From Candidatus Cryptobacteroides faecihippi (GTDB lineage Bacteria > Bacteroidota > Bacteroidia > Bacteroidales > UBA932), in the NCBI GenBank assembly GCA_018066065.1, contig JAGHSC010000030.1, positions 1 to 7,091 on the forward strand: a DNA stretch of 7,091 nucleotides, in the 5' to 3' direction. Under the pieces are notes generated by a model. The model did not search any database, was not told the DNA's origin, and saw only the letters and a list, made by a program, of their open reading frames with translations. Positions 6,601 through 7,091 of this stretch are shown in pieces. The position numbers and the translations under genes are program-made. Every line of letters starts with the position of its first letter. Within the stretch, counting starts at the first letter, position 1.

Positions 6601-7091
6601 GACAGTACGTCTTTCAGTGCTTCGATGAAACGCTTGGCATCATCGATGGTGATACAAAGAGGAGCAAGCAGGCGGACCATGCTGGTTCCTGCGACTCCTG
6701 TGAATATGTGCTTCTCGAAGAGAAGTTTCTTTCTGATCTCGGCAACAGGCTCGTTGAACTCGATTCCGATCATGAGACCCTTGCCCCTGATCTCCTTGAT
6801 CCTGTCGGATGCAGGAATATTCGCAAGGAGGTACTCGCCTACCTTGAGGGCATTCTCGACAAGGTTCTCCTTTTCCATGATGTCGAGGACGGCATTGGCG
6901 GCAGCCATCGCAAGATAGTTTCCTCCGAAGGTAGTTCCGAGCATGCCCTTGACTGCATTGAACCCAGGTGAGATCAGGATGCCGCCGCATGGGAAGCCGT
7001 TTGCGATTCCCTTTCCCAGAGTGATGATGCCTGGCTTGATGCCATACCACTGGTGGGCGAAGAACTTGCCGGTGCGTCCGTAGCCGCTCTG
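6597..7091 (-). CDS. argD: Acylornithine aminotransferase ArgD, C-terminal part (5' end outside window)
   Basis: Class III PLP-dependent aminotransferase that transfers an amino group from glutamate to N-acetyl- or N-succinyl-glutamate semialdehyde, giving N-acyl-ornithine in the cytoplasm. Only the last 164 residues are visible; the frame is open to the right edge, and full family members are about 375-400 residues. The fragment starts QSGYGRTGKFFAHQWYG, the segment that normally follows the PLP-binding Asp-Glu. The expected PLP lysine is in TLGKGIANGFPCGG (fragment residue 27). The phosphate-contacting GTTFGGN motif follows at about 52-58, then the small C-terminal domain ends in KDVLS. The TGA stop overlaps the argF' start by 4 nt, which suggests translational coupling. 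Other class III aminotransferases share these motifs, but the position directly upstream of argF' and argB makes ArgD the clear choice. Whether the acyl group is acetyl or succinyl cannot be read from this fragment. Confidence 0.93.
   Translation of the reverse strand, partial: QSGYGRTGKFFAHQWYGIKPGIITLGKGIANGFPCGGILISPGFNAVKGMLGTTFGGNYLAMAAANAVLDIMEKENLVENALKVGEYLLANIPASDRIKEIRGKGLMIGIEFNEPVAEIRKKLLFEKHIFTGVAGTSMVRLLAPLCITIDDAKRFIEALKDVLS

Noticed and set aside
6325..6918. Plus-strand open frame of 197 codons across the argF'/argD junction.
   Set aside because: It is antisense to two conserved, overlapping genes with clear motifs. It is a by-product of moderate-GC codon use.

Overview
The window looks like chromosomal DNA from a Bacteroidetes bacterium, most likely a Bacteroidales member with moderate GC. 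Three things point there. The arginine genes include the Bacteroidetes-type argF' transcarbamylase, which acts on an N-acylated ornithine, instead of a normal ornithine transcarbamylase. The two recognisable promoters carry the Bacteroidetes -7 element TAnnTTTG. Start codons lack clear Shine-Dalgarno sequences. Nothing suggests a plasmid, phage, insertion sequence, CRISPR array or RNA gene.

Layout: from the right edge to about 2441, the minus strand carries a compact arginine biosynthesis operon in the order argD (3' part only), argF', argB, argE, argH. The first three genes overlap by ATGA junctions. argB and argE are 18 nt apart and argE and argH 12 nt apart. Together they convert an N-acylated glutamate through acyl-ornithine and acyl-citrulline to citrulline, and then split argininosuccinate to arginine. 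argC and argG are not in the window and may lie upstream, beyond the right edge. A single plus-strand gene (1881-2432) encodes a small exported protein of unknown function with a weak BamE/SmpA-like C-terminus. It converges on argH with only 8 nt between the stop codons. Back-to-back promoters near 1793-1854 serve this gene and typA (minus strand, left end), which encodes the ribosome-associated GTPase TypA/BipA.

The most notable observation is in typA. The frame is closed by an amber codon (TAG, 100-102), yet the same frame continues downstream to the window edge with sequence that reads as the normal TypA C-terminus. This is a nonsense mutation, a base error or a recoded stop. Other points for follow-up are a Gly at the ArgF' position known to set succinyl- versus acetyl-ornithine specificity, and an in-frame argB-TAG-argE junction. 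I did not find an evident new multi-gene system; most of the window is ordinary core metabolism and translation.
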